Below are positions 1 to 7,511 of a DNA stretch of 64,000 nt, piece after piece. The stretch's first letter is position 1; every line of letters begins with the position of its first letter. Origin of the DNA: Paraburkholderia franconis (GTDB lineage: Bacteria; Pseudomonadota; Gammaproteobacteria; Burkholderiales; Burkholderiaceae); contig NZ_WHNP01000006.1 of assembly GCF_009362735.1 (NCBI RefSeq), positions 1-64,000 on the forward strand, written 5' to 3'. The notes beneath the pieces are model-generated. The model was not told the origin of the DNA. It saw only the letters and a list, made by a program, of their open reading frames with translations, and did not search any database. The translations under genes and the position numbers were made by a program.

Positions 1-659
1 TATGTTTATACAGTTTTGCACGGCGATTGCACGACGTTCGCGCGGCAAACGGCATAGGCCAAACGACGGGCTTCTGACGCACTCAGGTGCGGCGCGGCTT
101 AGGGCCGCGCAAAGCCGGATCGACGCGTTTGTGTAGCCCGCACCGCGTCGAAAAAGAAAAAACCCGGCGAAGCACCGGGTTCGAATGGCCACCCCCACAG
201 CCCTCGGGCGAAGGCTGATCGGCCGCTTTACCACACGCCATCTGGCACCCTTGCGGCGGTCGAATGCGCATCGACGATGGTCTTCGTCTGGTTCGCCCCC
301 CGGCGGACCAAGAAGCGTCCGACGACTCCTCGCAACACCTACAGCATCGTCTAAACGCCCAAATACTCTATGAGCGCAGCCTTAACGGAAACTTAAAGCC
401 GCGGGATGCGCTTGCTAATGCGGGATGTCACACAGAGCTCGATCGAAATCGCAGCTTCGCCGATGGAAGTTGCACAGACGCTGCCTATCATTTCTTTGAG
501 CGAGCTTTAGGGCGCCACGGTGGCTGCACGGAATGCTGGATAACGTAGGACGAATCCGCGTCCGATACAGGCTCTCACGCGCCGCGCGCTGCGGCGTCTG
601 TCACGGTGGTGACGGCTTGCCACTGGCCGGCACTGTCGCGAGTCGAGTGGAGGTCTCCA
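1..659. other. Left chromosomal flank without a supported gene
   Basis: I find no convincing protein-coding gene here. The open frames in this stretch have low-complexity Arg/Pro/Ser-rich translations typical of high-GC shadow frames. The only clear signal is an intrinsic terminator near position 165, listed separately. This DNA lies outside the prophage, left of the displaced tRNA fragment. Confidence 0.5.
151..181 (-). terminator. Intrinsic terminator, minus strand
   Basis: A 7-bp GC-rich stem (AACCCGG / CCGGGTT) with a 7-nt loop is followed, read on the minus strand, by a long U tract. No obvious protein gene ends just upstream, so it may close a small RNA or a gene I cannot recognise. 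Confidence 0.65.
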
Positions 660-950
660 ATGAAGTTCATTGTTCAGTGGAACGGGCAACCGACGGCGCA
701 GCAATCGGCCATCGAACGTTTTATGAAAACGGGCGGCGCCTTGCCACCCGATGGCATCAAGATGCTCGGACGATGGCATTCGATCGGTGAGTTGAGCGGA
801 TGCGCGATCATCGAGGCCGACAGCACCGCGCCCATGGCGGCGTGGATGCTGCAGTGGGGCGATATCTTCGAGTTCACCATCTCGCCGGCTGTCACCGATG
901 AGGAACTCGGGGCAGCGCTGGGGGCGTATCAGGCTCAGGCGGGTAAGTGA
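660..950 (+). CDS. DUF3303 domain-containing protein
   Basis: This 96-residue protein starts MKFIVQW and has the family pattern of a beta strand, a short helix, a 'P-D/E-G-x-K-x-L-G-R-W-H' turn (about residues 29-40), then acidic strands and a C-terminal helix. DUF3303 proteins are small ferredoxin-like (dimeric alpha/beta barrel) proteins of unknown function, common in Burkholderia. I chose the internal ATG because a GGAGG sits about 6 nt upstream and the longer frame adds nothing family-like. It is a chromosomal gene outside the prophage and appears monocistronic. Confidence 0.8.
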   Translation: MKFIVQWNGQPTAQQSAIERFMKTGGALPPDGIKMLGRWHSIGELSGCAIIEADSTAPMAAWMLQWGDIFEFTISPAVTDEELGAALGAYQAQAGK

Positions 951-1090
951 GGTGGCGAGACCTTGTCGCCTGACCGCTTTGAGGGCATGCGCAGGCTGGT
1001 AGCGGTGGCCGGCTGGTTAATCAGGATACCGATGCACTTGCGTCTTCTCGCTCTATAGATGCCGACCGATGGCGCATAGACGATACAAAG

Positions 1091-1126
1091 AAAAAAGGAC
1101 TTACGGCTTGCACCGTAAGTCCTTTT
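1091..1126 (-). terminator. Old terminator of tRNA-Pro, displaced
   Basis: A perfect 10-bp stem (GGACTTACGG / CCGTAAGTCC) is flanked by an A run and a T run, so it can act in both directions. It lies just past the 3' end of the left tRNA fragment, where the original tRNA terminator would sit before phage integration. Confidence 0.8.
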
Positions 1127-1131
1127 GCCCA

Positions 1132-1180
<49 letters not shown>

Positions 1181-1231
1181 GGGGTGGCAGTCGGCGGAGA
1201 GGCGCGACACGATTAGCAATCCCAGGAAACT

Positions 1232-1302
1232 GTCTAATGCCTGCCTAAAAATTGCGCTGCGAAAACCCGCTTGCGGTGGACTTCCGGGTTTCGGTATTAG
1301 AC
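1232..1302. promoter_or_regulatory. Candidate integrase arm-type sites, left arm
   Basis: GTCTAA at 1232-1237 and its complement TTAGAC at 1297-1302 lie 50-120 bp inside the left att core. The same hexamer occurs three times just inside the right core. Matching short repeats on both sides of the cores are what arm-type sites of tyrosine integrases look like. The assignment is inference. Confidence 0.45.
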
Positions 1303-1332
1303 GGGATTTCCGCAGTCAGTGTAGCATCGATA

Positions 1333-1348
1333 CTGTATGCATATACAG
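1333..1348. promoter_or_regulatory. LexA-type SOS box 1
   Basis: CTGTATGCATATACAG is an exact CTGT-N8-ACAG dyad with an AT-rich centre, matching the proteobacterial LexA consensus. It ends 8 bp before the ATG of the small Cys gene, so LexA bound here would block its promoter. Confidence 0.7.
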
Positions 1349-1356
1349 GTGTCGAA

Positions 1357-1575
1357 ATGAGCCTACGCGATCCATACGGGACGAAGCACGCGTGCCGCGA
1401 ATGCGAGCATTGGGGTGGTGACATGGCGGGCACCGCTCACGCGGTCTGCCTGCGCGGCGATCGCGTCCAGGTGCAGGCGAACGGCGAGTATGGATGCGTG
1501 TTCTGGGTGCGCGCGACTGGCTCGGATGACGAGCCCGCCGATGGCGGTCGATTGAATACAAGCCGCAGCCTGTAA
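1357..1575 (+). CDS. Small Cys-rich protein behind an SOS box
   Basis: This 72-residue protein starts MSLRDPYG and has four Cys (C-x2-C near residues 12-15, then C near 27 and 43) plus His, consistent with a small zinc site. I do not recognise a named family, although similar small Cys proteins are common in Burkholderia phages. I chose the internal ATG because the longer frame would run through the SOS box. A LexA-type box lies immediately upstream and another lies downstream before an HNH gene, so both genes may be induced on DNA damage. Function is unknown. Confidence 0.6.
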   Translation: MSLRDPYGTKHACRECEHWGGDMAGTAHAVCLRGDRVQVQANGEYGCVFWVRATGSDDEPADGGRLNTSRSL

Positions 1576-1614
1576 AAACGGAATACAGGCCTCAGACTGT
1601 TTTATGCCGCAATA

Positions 1615-1630
1615 CTGTATGGAAACACAG
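1615..1630. promoter_or_regulatory. LexA-type SOS box 2
   Basis: CTGTATGGAAACACAG is a second exact CTGT-N8-ACAG match, 267 bp from the first and about 80 bp upstream of the HNH gene start. About one exact match is expected by chance in a window of this size, so two this close together are notable. Confidence 0.65.
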
Positions 1631-1712
1631 TAGAATAAAGAGGCGGGACACAGGGCGTTGGAGCGCTCAAGTGCCCCTGACCTTTCACCTGATCATGTGA
1701 GGATCACGGCAA

Positions 1713-2525
1713 TTGGCTAAGGCCAAGCATATCCTATCGCTGGACATACAAGGCGACTTGTTCGCTAGGCGATGCGCGAAATGCGGCGCGTCGAAATATT
1801 TTTCCGAGTTTTCTTGGAATGGGAAGCGGAACGAGCCAGTTAGCTGGTGCAAGAAATGCCGTGTGGCAGACCAGTCTGCACGACACAGGGCAAATCCGGA
1901 GCGCGGTCGTACTCGATCCCGCGAGTGGTATCAGGCGAATCGTGAGCGCGCCCTCGAATACGCTCGCCAGAATTACGTCTTGGAACGCGACGAACAGATA
2001 GCCTATTCTGCCGCCTACCGCGAAGCCAACAGGGACGAGGTCAATCGACGGTCACTTGAGCGGTATTACAAGGACATACATAAGACTCGCGAAACCAAGA
2101 ATGCCTGGTATTCTCGGACGGCTCCGGAGCGGCGCGCTGTATCCAAAACATGGCGACAAGCAAATAAGGCAAAGAGGAACGCCGAGGTGGCGTACCGCGA
2201 TGCCGCGAAAATCCAAGCTACGCCGGCATGGGCAAGCAAAAAGAAGATTGGGGAATTCTACAAGGCCGCCGATTTTCTAGGCATGGTTACGGGCGAGTAC
2301 TATCACGTCGATCACATCGTCCCCTTGCTTGGCCCCGTTGCGAAATCGGGACCATTCAAGGGGGAGAGGATAGTCTGCGGGCTGCATTGCGAAGCAAACT
2401 TGGCGGTCATTCCGGGAAGCGAGAACGCCGCCAAGGGAAACAGATATTGGCCCGACATGCCAGATGAAATCTACGCAACACCTGGGGCCGAGGACATCGC
2501 CGAGATACTCGCGAGCCGCGCCTGA
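1713..2525 (+). CDS. HNH endonuclease-like zinc protein, SOS-box controlled
   Basis: This 270-residue protein has an N-terminal C-x2-C...C-x2-C zinc ribbon (about residues 21-50), a long highly charged helical linker, and a C-terminal HNH-like core: 'HVDHIVPL' near 197-204, then 'CGLHCEANLAVIP' with the closing Asn. HNH enzymes nick or cut DNA. The start is TTG with a GAGG about 10 nt upstream; no ATG fits. A LexA-type box precedes it. It is convergent with the lipase-like gene and overlaps its 3' end by about 55 bp. It could be a homing-type or moron nuclease, or help DNA processing after induction. Confidence 0.75.
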   Translation: MAKAKHILSLDIQGDLFARRCAKCGASKYFSEFSWNGKRNEPVSWCKKCRVADQSARHRANPERGRTRSREWYQANRERALEYARQNYVLERDEQIAYSAAYREANRDEVNRRSLERYYKDIHKTRETKNAWYSRTAPERRAVSKTWRQANKAKRNAEVAYRDAAKIQATPAWASKKKIGEFYKAADFLGMVTGEYYHVDHIVPLLGPVAKSGPFKGERIVCGLHCEANLAVIPGSENAAKGNRYWPDMPDEIYATPGAEDIAEILASRA

Positions 2526-3202
2526 TAGCTATCGATGTCATGATCAGAGAAGCGCCAGCCACCCGGCCACTTGTTGCCGTCGTCAAGCATCTGGAACGCG
2601 CCTTGATCGTTTTTGAGCCAAACGGTTTGGACCGGCGCGCGATATTGCCAGCGACGGTCGAACCACGGCCAGCTTGCCCACCCGTCCGCTGAGTTGACGC
2701 AAGCCGTCAGCCGTTGAAACACTGCGGCATGCGACGTGAAGAAATCCGCCGCGATAAACTTGGGCGCGGCCACGCTGAAAATCTTCCCGATGCGCCCCGC
2801 AGGAACGTATGCGGGCGCCACGGATACGCTCACGGCCCCGAGCGAATGACCAGTCAGGTTCAGCGCGGCTCCGGATGGAGCGGTCGACAACGCCCAGTCG
2901 AAGACGTTTTGCATACCCGATGCCGCGCCTTGCGTGACATGACCTCCATTGATCTCGACAGGTGCGAGTTGAACATCGCGCCAGACGTCAGCCAATTGAC
3001 CGTCGCTGGACCGCGTGCCGCTGATCGATAGCCACGTTGCGCCGGACGAATCGACGGATAGAACGGCCTGGTGGCTATCGTCCTGTAGCTGCGACACCCA
3101 AACGTCGCCAAGCGCCTCAAAAGCCCTCTTTGAGGCGTCGTCGTTCTCGATGTACGAAGCGTTCGCGCGCCGGCAGGCTAAAACGAGGGCCTGCCAGTCC
3201 AT
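2471..3202 (-). CDS. Lipase class 3-like alpha/beta hydrolase
   Basis: This 243-residue protein has the nucleophile elbow G-H-S-L-G at 118-122 inside an alpha/beta-hydrolase context ('LNLTGHSLGAVSVSV'), as in the class 3 (fungal) lipase family, which hydrolyses acyl esters. A His near residue 218 could complete the triad. No signal peptide is visible. It is the last gene of the late minus-strand operon, with its start one base from the lipoprotein stop. Its place beyond the lysis genes suggests either a lysis helper acting on membranes or a cargo gene. The hydrolase fold is clear; the substrate is not. Confidence 0.75.
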   Translation of the reverse strand: MDWQALVLACRRANASYIENDDASKRAFEALGDVWVSQLQDDSHQAVLSVDSSGATWLSISGTRSSDGQLADVWRDVQLAPVEINGGHVTQGAASGMQNVFDWALSTAPSGAALNLTGHSLGAVSVSVAPAYVPAGRIGKIFSVAAPKFIAADFFTSHAAVFQRLTACVNSADGWASWPWFDRRWQYRAPVQTVWLKNDQGAFQMLDDGNKWPGGWRFSDHDIDSYQARLASISAMSSAPGVA

Positions 3203-3684
3203 TACTGGCTCGCGGCGACAGGTGCAGAAGCCGCAACAGCACCCAACGACGCCGTCGCGGCGCTAGCCTTTGATGCTGCGATCGCATCCGCAACAACCTG
3301 ATTCAACAGCGGCTGCGCGAGCTGGAGCGCTAGCAGAATGGCAGGTTGATTCGGAATCGCGGGAACCGCGGCGACGATGGCCGTCACAGCCGGGAACAAC
3401 GTGTTGTTGAATGACTGAAGGTCCGTCAACTGGATCGTGGCCGATGCCGAGCACACCGCGTCATTGATCGGCGAGACGGAAAGCAGCTTGTCCTTCTGGG
3501 CTTGCGAGAGCAGCGGCGACGTCGACAGGATGTCGAGATCAGCCTTCACGATCGGGCAGAACTGCTCGGCGAGTTGCGCCGGCGGGATGATCGGCAGCGA
3601 GACGGGTTTGACTTGAACGCCAGCGCAACCGGAAAAGAGAGCGGACAGCATGAGGCCTGCCGCAAGCAGCATGAGCTTTTTCAT
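3202..3684 (-). CDS. Phage-encoded lipoprotein
   Basis: This 160-residue protein has a classic lipoprotein signal: MKKL, a hydrophobic stretch, then the lipobox L-F-S-G-C with the lipidated Cys at residue 20. Four Cys occur overall (residues 20, 43, 78 plus the signal region). The C-terminus is Ala/Ser-rich. It should be exported and anchored in a membrane, probably facing the periplasm. It sits between a small membrane protein and the lipase-like gene, overlapping the latter's start. An Rz1-like spanin role is possible but it is longer than usual and lacks a Pro-rich tail. Function is not established. Confidence 0.7.
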   Translation of the reverse strand: MKKLMLLAAGLMLSALFSGCAGVQVKPVSLPIIPPAQLAEQFCPIVKADLDILSTSPLLSQAQKDKLLSVSPINDAVCSASATIQLTDLQSFNNTLFPAVTAIVAAVPAIPNQPAILLALQLAQPLLNQVVADAIAASKASAATASLGAVAASAPVAASQ

Positions 3685-3725
3685 TTCGGGATTTCCTTCG
3701 AGGATGCCGCGAGCGCGGCGGGGAT

Positions 3726-4010
3726 TTACTGCTGAGCGTTGGCGGGCACCGTCACCGCGGGCGCTGCGACGTTTGCCGGATTGATCATCACGCCCGGCGT
3801 GAGCAGCGAGGCTTTCGCGGCGCTACGGTTGCGCAAGGCGTTGATGCCTGCATGCACGGCCGCCGCGACCACGCCAGTAACGAGCGCCGAGACGCTATCC
3901 GGAACTGGCGCGTGGAAGATTGCCGCGAGTGCCCAGCTCACTGCGGGTTCGAGCGTTGCAGCGCTGATCGTGATGCCGCCGGTGATGACGCTGGAGGTTT
4001 GTTGCTTCAT
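3726..4010 (-). CDS. Small membrane protein, holin-like
   Basis: This 94-residue protein has a hydrophobic segment around residues 21-36 and another around 40-58, a basic stretch near 60-67, then an Ala/Pro-rich tail. It lies in the late operon beyond the fibre genes. Such proteins are often holins or antiholins, but a good holin candidate already lies next to the endolysin, so this is only a membrane protein of likely lysis or envelope role. Confidence 0.55.
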   Translation of the reverse strand: MKQQTSSVITGGITISAATLEPAVSWALAAIFHAPVPDSVSALVTGVVAAAVHAGINALRNRSAAKASLLTPGVMINPANVAAPAVTVPANAQQ

Positions 4011-4018
4011 GAATGCTC

Positions 4019-4495
4019 CTACGTTGCGTGGTGGATGAGTTCGACGTCGGAGAACTGATAGCCCTCCTTTGCGTACTTCTGCGCGATGTATAGCGGGAAA
4101 GGCATCGTGTGGATGCCCTCGTCCTTTCCGATGTGATGCGCCTTGCAGAGCAACAGCCCGTTGACGGTCATGTCATCAACGAACTGCGTCCAGTCGGTGA
4201 AGCTGTCCCAGTCGAACGCCTGAATATGCGGACCCCAGTAACCGGACAGCGCATCCTGCTTGAAACGGTCCCAGTCGATCAGCTCGGCAAGCGAGCGCTC
4301 GATCGGATGGTGATGTGCTTCGAGTGGATGGCCGGATTGCTCAGCCGTCGAATTGCAGATGAAGCAGCGCGCGCCTTCGCGCTCGAGCAGGATCTTCCGC
4401 GTGCGTTCGAATAGAGCCGTCGTCTTGCGGTCCGCGTGCTCAGGGATGTTCACTGCGACCGACAGCGTTTCGCGCTCGGTGTGTGCTTGTGTCAT
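4019..4495 (-). CDS. Zinc-binding HNH-fold-like phage protein
   Basis: This 158-residue protein has 'CFIC' near residue 44, 'EAHHHPIER' near 58-66 and 'GLLLCKAHH' near 112-120. The C-x2-C, H-H and C-x2-H-H spacing matches a degenerate HNH (treble-clef) fold. It lies downstream of a terminator that follows the tail-fibre gene. The nuclease residues are only partly conserved, so it may bind zinc without cutting DNA. The role is unknown. Confidence 0.55.
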   Translation of the reverse strand: MTQAHTERETLSVAVNIPEHADRKTTALFERTRKILLEREGARCFICNSTAEQSGHPLEAHHHPIERSLAELIDWDRFKQDALSGYWGPHIQAFDWDSFTDWTQFVDDMTVNGLLLCKAHHIGKDEGIHTMPFPLYIAQKYAKEGYQFSDVELIHHAT

Positions 4496-4506
4496 AGCCG
4501 TAAACG

Positions 4507-4527
4507 AAAAAAGCCCCGAGCGGGGCT
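4507..4527 (-). terminator. Intrinsic terminator within the late operon
   Basis: The stem AGCCCCG / CGGGGCT has a 2-nt loop and is followed on the minus strand by a U tract. It lies between the SGNH tail-fibre gene and four more genes in the same direction. Confidence 0.75.
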
Positions 4528-4542
4528 ATTTGAAGTTAAGGA

Positions 4543-5811
4543 TTACGCGGGCAACTGAATCGCGCCGGCTGCGATGGCATAACCAGCCGGGCTTTCATGA
4601 ACGCCGTCGTTCGATACCCAACTAGAACTCCCATATGTGCATGAGTTGCGCGCCGTCGAAAGCGCCGTCGCAACGTCGAATGCCCCGTCGAGGAAGCCGC
4701 CGACGGAAGCCATGATGAAGTTGTTGAACGCCGCGCCGATCGTGGTGTACGGCGGATTCGGGCCTTCGGCCATCTGGGTCGTCCAGTAGAACTGCTGCTG
4801 TGGGAACATCGCGCGCAGCGCTTGCGCCGACACCGACATCTGCTGCGCCGACTGGTTGTTCACCACGTCGTTGATGCCGTAGTTGCAGATGACTCGCGTG
4901 CAGAAGCGCCGGATGATGTCGCCACGCTGCGTGTACAGCGTATTGAACACGCCGTTGAGCGTGGTACTGCCCACCGACGACATTGCCTCACCAACGATGG
5001 CGAGGTTCGTATAGCCCGCGCTGCTGCCGATCGCGCGCGCCTGCTCGCCGACGTGCAGATTGTTCGCGCCGTCATCCTGCAAGCCGACAACACGACTGTC
5101 GCCCGAGCAGCTGTAGGAGTGAACGTTCGTCGGACCGAAGAGCGCCACTGGGCGCAAATACGGCGTGTCAGTGCTGGCGAAGGTGCCTGTATCGCCGCTG
5201 CGATCGGGAAGGCCTGTGCCATATTCGAAGCAGTCGCCAGCAGCGGTATTGCGTGCCGGATTCCCGGTATTGGCGACAGGGATCGTGCCGCCCACACCGA
5301 CCACGCCATGCTCGCGCACGAAGAAAGTTGCGCCCTTCGGAATGGTGAAGGGGAGCGTCGTCAGGTCCGAATACAGCGTCGAGAAGTTGTAGCACGTGCC
5401 CGTCGTCTGTTGCGGGCCGCCGAATGTCAGATGCGCGATCTGCCCGTTGTACTCGATGCTGACCTTGCGCTGCGAATCCGCGCCGATCGCTTTCTCGCCG
5501 AATGGCGTGCTATCGCCATAGCCGATGTACCAGCCAGCAACTGCGGCTCCAATCGACGAAATATCAACGACCGCGACATGGGCGGAACGGCTGTTGAATT
5601 CCAGCGCCGTCGTGATCTTGTCACTCGCGCAACTGGTGCGACCGGCAACCAGGCCGATGTATGTTGAGTGGCCGTCCCAGCGCGCGTACGCACCGGGGAT
5701 GCCTTGTGGACCTTGCGGACCAGTCGCACCGTTGGCGCCATTGGTGCCATTCGCTCCGGCTGGACCCGCAGGCCCTTGCGGACCCGGCGTGCTCACTTCA
5801 ATAACGCTCAT
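4543..5811 (-). CDS. Tail fibre with collagen-like repeats and SGNH esterase
   Basis: This 422-residue protein begins with a short anchor and a collagen-like run of G-x-y triplets (about residues 10-40). A beta-rich region follows, then a C-terminal SGNH/GDSL hydrolase domain: block I G-D-S at 237-239 (nucleophile S239), a Gly near 274, block III G-I-N-D at 312-315, and block V D-G-V-H at 402-405. All catalytic blocks are present. Such fibre esterases usually remove acetyl groups from capsule or O-antigen during adsorption. I chose the internal ATG with AAGGA upstream; the longer frame overlaps the next gene in a different frame. Confidence 0.82.
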   Translation of the reverse strand: MSVIEVSTPGPQGPAGPAGANGTNGANGATGPQGPQGIPGAYARWDGHSTYIGLVAGRTSCASDKITTALEFNSRSAHVAVVDISSIGAAVAGWYIGYGDSTPFGEKAIGADSQRKVSIEYNGQIAHLTFGGPQQTTGTCYNFSTLYSDLTTLPFTIPKGATFFVREHGVVGVGGTIPVANTGNPARNTAAGDCFEYGTGLPDRSGDTGTFASTDTPYLRPVALFGPTNVHSYSCSGDSRVVGLQDDGANNLHVGEQARAIGSSAGYTNLAIVGEAMSSVGSTTLNGVFNTLYTQRGDIIRRFCTRVICNYGINDVVNNQSAQQMSVSAQALRAMFPQQQFYWTTQMAEGPNPPYTTIGAAFNNFIMASVGGFLDGAFDVATALSTARNSCTYGSSSWVSNDGVHESPAGYAIAAGAIQLPA

Positions 5812-5824
5812 ATGTGGGTTTCCT

Positions 5825-6226
5825 TCAGAACGGACGCGTGTAGTCCGGAATGAGATAGACGTTGCCGGTGAGATACTTGATGAGCCGCCCCGAGCCGTCC
5901 TTAACGAGCAGGTCGTACCCGCCGAGCAGATACCCGGAACCCTTCGGACCAAGTGGAACGGGAAGGACGGCCGGTATGGAGATCGCGGCCGTCTGTGCAC
6001 CTGGAAGATTCCAGCTCAACTTCCCGTTCGGCCCATCGAGCGTCATTGATCCGTCGGAAGTAGAAAGCGCGACGACGGTCTGCGTGTTGCCCGGTGCCGC
6101 GCGAACCTGAAGCTGTGCCGATGCACCGACCAGTTTGATGACGGTGCCGTCGTCGTTCTTGATGACGACCTGCCGCGGCCAGTCCGATCCCTGTTCGATG
6201 ACGAAGTGGAAGACGTCGGCGCTCAT
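5825..6226 (-). CDS. Phage tail or baseplate accessory protein
   Basis: This 133-residue, beta-rich protein has the pattern 'F.F.IEQGSDWPRQVVIKNDDG' at its N-terminus, seen in baseplate or fibre-associated proteins next to fibre genes. It lacks membrane segments and Cys. Its ATG overlaps the stop of the upstream DUF6527-like gene (ATGA), so the two are translationally coupled. It lies directly upstream of the SGNH fibre gene and may attach or fold it. I cannot name the family with confidence. Confidence 0.6.
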   Translation of the reverse strand: MSADVFHFVIEQGSDWPRQVVIKNDDGTVIKLVGASAQLQVRAAPGNTQTVVALSTSDGSMTLDGPNGKLSWNLPGAQTAAISIPAVLPVPLGPKGSGYLLGGYDLLVKDGSGRLIKYLTGNVYLIPDYTRPF

Positions 6227-6630
6227 GCATCACCATCCACATCGGGCAGGTCGACCGTCTGGTTTGCGAGGGCGTGCGTGCAGTCGCCGAGGAATGTGAT
6301 CTGCCCAGGCTGCGCGCCGCTGCATCCGATGAACGAATGGCAGCGATGCAGGGGGATACCCCATTCCTCACCGTTCTCGCGTTTGTAGGTCTCACCTCCC
6401 CACCACGTGTTCAGACTCGGCCCGAACACCGGCTTATCGAAATCGCCGTTGAAGCTCCAGCGGTCCTTCCACGAAATGTGCGGAGAGTGCTGTGTCTCAC
6501 CGGGCGGCAACCAGTGCGTCGGCAGAACATGATCCATCGGCGCGCCGTTCGAATACAGACAACCGGGACATAAGATCTTGATCCCGTAGAACAGCCCGTC
6601 GCTATCGCGGACGATCTTTGCTTTGCTCAT
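6223..6630 (-). CDS. DUF6527-like phage protein
   Basis: This 135-residue protein has Cys pairs ('CPGC' near 20) and ends with the motif 'RCHSFI...ITFLGDCTHALANQTVDLP', typical of DUF6527 phage proteins, which probably bind zinc. The true start is the internal MSKAK; the longer frame covers the endolysin on the same strand in another frame. Its start overlaps the endolysin stop and its stop overlaps the next start, so it is embedded in the lysis-fibre transcript. Function is unknown. Confidence 0.65.
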   Translation of the reverse strand: MSKAKIVRDSDGLFYGIKILCPGCLYSNGAPMDHVLPTHWLPPGETQHSPHISWKDRWSFNGDFDKPVFGPSLNTWWGGETYKRENGEEWGIPLHRCHSFIGCSGAQPGQITFLGDCTHALANQTVDLPDVDGDA

Positions 6631-7097
6631 GTCGGCATCACTCCCGTTTCCATTGCCTTGCAGAGGCGCACGCCACGCAGGCCGACCTGTGCGTACCACT
6701 TCGAGGCCTTCATGCCCGCAGCGGCAATGCCAAACGAGCCGCGCTGCATAGCCGCGAGCGTGTTCTTGAAACCGAGCAGACCTGTGCCGAGCGCCGCGTT
6801 GCCGATGCCGAGGTTGAAGCACATATTCGCGATCACGCGCTGACGTACTTCGTCCATGTGTCGCCACCACGGCAGATACTTGTCGAGCTTCGCGAGAGTC
6901 GTCGACACGTCGCGATCGAGCAGCTGGTTCACCTGCGCATCAGCCAGCGGGAATGCCCAACCGGCCGGCAGCGGCGAGACATCCATGTTGTGGCCGACGC
7001 CGACGGTCCGCTTCGGCGGGTCTGCAGTGTCTAGATATGGGACGTATCGAACGCCCTCGTCCCGACGCAGCTCCGCATCGAGTAGAGACAGGATCAT
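6627..7097 (-). CDS. Endolysin, T4-type lysozyme (GH24)
   Basis: This 156-residue enzyme has the GH24 catalytic arrangement: Glu14 in 'RRDEG', Asp23 in 'PYLDT' and a Thr near 31 in 'RTVGVGHN'. The C-terminal helical lobe has 'NMCFNLG' and 'GLLGFKNT'. It cleaves the glycan backbone of peptidoglycan at the end of the lytic cycle. No signal peptide is seen, so it depends on a holin, which fits the small membrane gene immediately upstream with a 4-bp overlap. Length is normal for the family. Confidence 0.92.
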   Translation of the reverse strand: MILSLLDAELRRDEGVRYVPYLDTADPPKRTVGVGHNMDVSPLPAGWAFPLADAQVNQLLDRDVSTTLAKLDKYLPWWRHMDEVRQRVIANMCFNLGIGNAALGTGLLGFKNTLAAMQRGSFGIAAAGMKASKWYAQVGLRGVRLCKAMETGVMPT

Positions 7098-7315
7098 TTG
7101 CTGCCCCTCTTATGCTTACCCTTCGTGAACAGGCGATCCTTCAACAGGAAGATGATCTGCAGGATCGTGTAGAGAATCGTCGTGACCATGACCCAGTCGG
7201 AAAGCTGAAACCCCATCCAATGCATGCCCGCTACCGAAACGGGGAGAGCCGATTTCGCGGCGCTCGCCGCAACGTCACTGCGCGCGATTTCCGCGACCTG
7301 GTCGCCAATAGGCAT
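7094..7315 (-). CDS. Holin (single or two TM segments)
   Basis: This 73-residue protein has a strong hydrophobic helix around residues 42-60 ('MVTTILYTILQIIFLL'), a weaker one near 25-38, and a basic C-terminus (K-x-K-H-K-R). This matches small phage holins. I chose the internal ATG with GGGG about 8 nt upstream. Its stop overlaps the endolysin start. It would form the membrane lesion that releases the lysozyme. Confidence 0.78.
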   Translation of the reverse strand: MPIGDQVAEIARSDVAASAAKSALPVSVAGMHWMGFQLSDWVMVTTILYTILQIIFLLKDRLFTKGKHKRGSK

Positions 7316-7333
7316 CGAGTTACCCCGTAAAAG

Positions 7334-7356
7334 AAAAAAGCCGCTCGATGGCGGCT
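7334..7356 (-). terminator. Intrinsic terminator before the lysis genes
   Basis: The hairpin AGCCGC / GCGGCT is followed on the minus strand by a U tract. It lies just upstream of the holin start, so late transcripts from the fibre side must read through it to express holin and endolysin. Confidence 0.7.
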
Positions 7357-7379
7357 GTTGGTCGATCGTTATCTGATGC

Positions 7380-7407
7380 TTGACAATCACCCTAGGGGTG
7401 ATATGCT
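7380..7407 (+). promoter_or_regulatory. Cassette promoter with palindromic operator
   Basis: TTGACA (7380-7385) and TATGCT (7402-7407) are separated by 16 bp. The spacer holds ATCACCC-TAG-GGGTGAT, a perfect 7-bp dyad that runs into the -10 box. A repressor bound there would shut the promoter. It drives the plus-strand cassette against the direction of the late operon. Confidence 0.7.
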
Positions 7408-7511
7408 TCGACGCACAGGGCTAAGCATTTCGCGGTGCCCGATACTCCGAAAGGAACCCATCATGCGACACACTTTTCGCGCGCTCGCGCATCCCATTGG
7501 AACGGCCGCCC

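Noticed and set aside
4822..5667. Plus-strand open frame opposite the tail fibre
   Set aside because: The translation is Arg/Ala-rich low-complexity sequence with no family features; the fibre on the minus strand explains the region.
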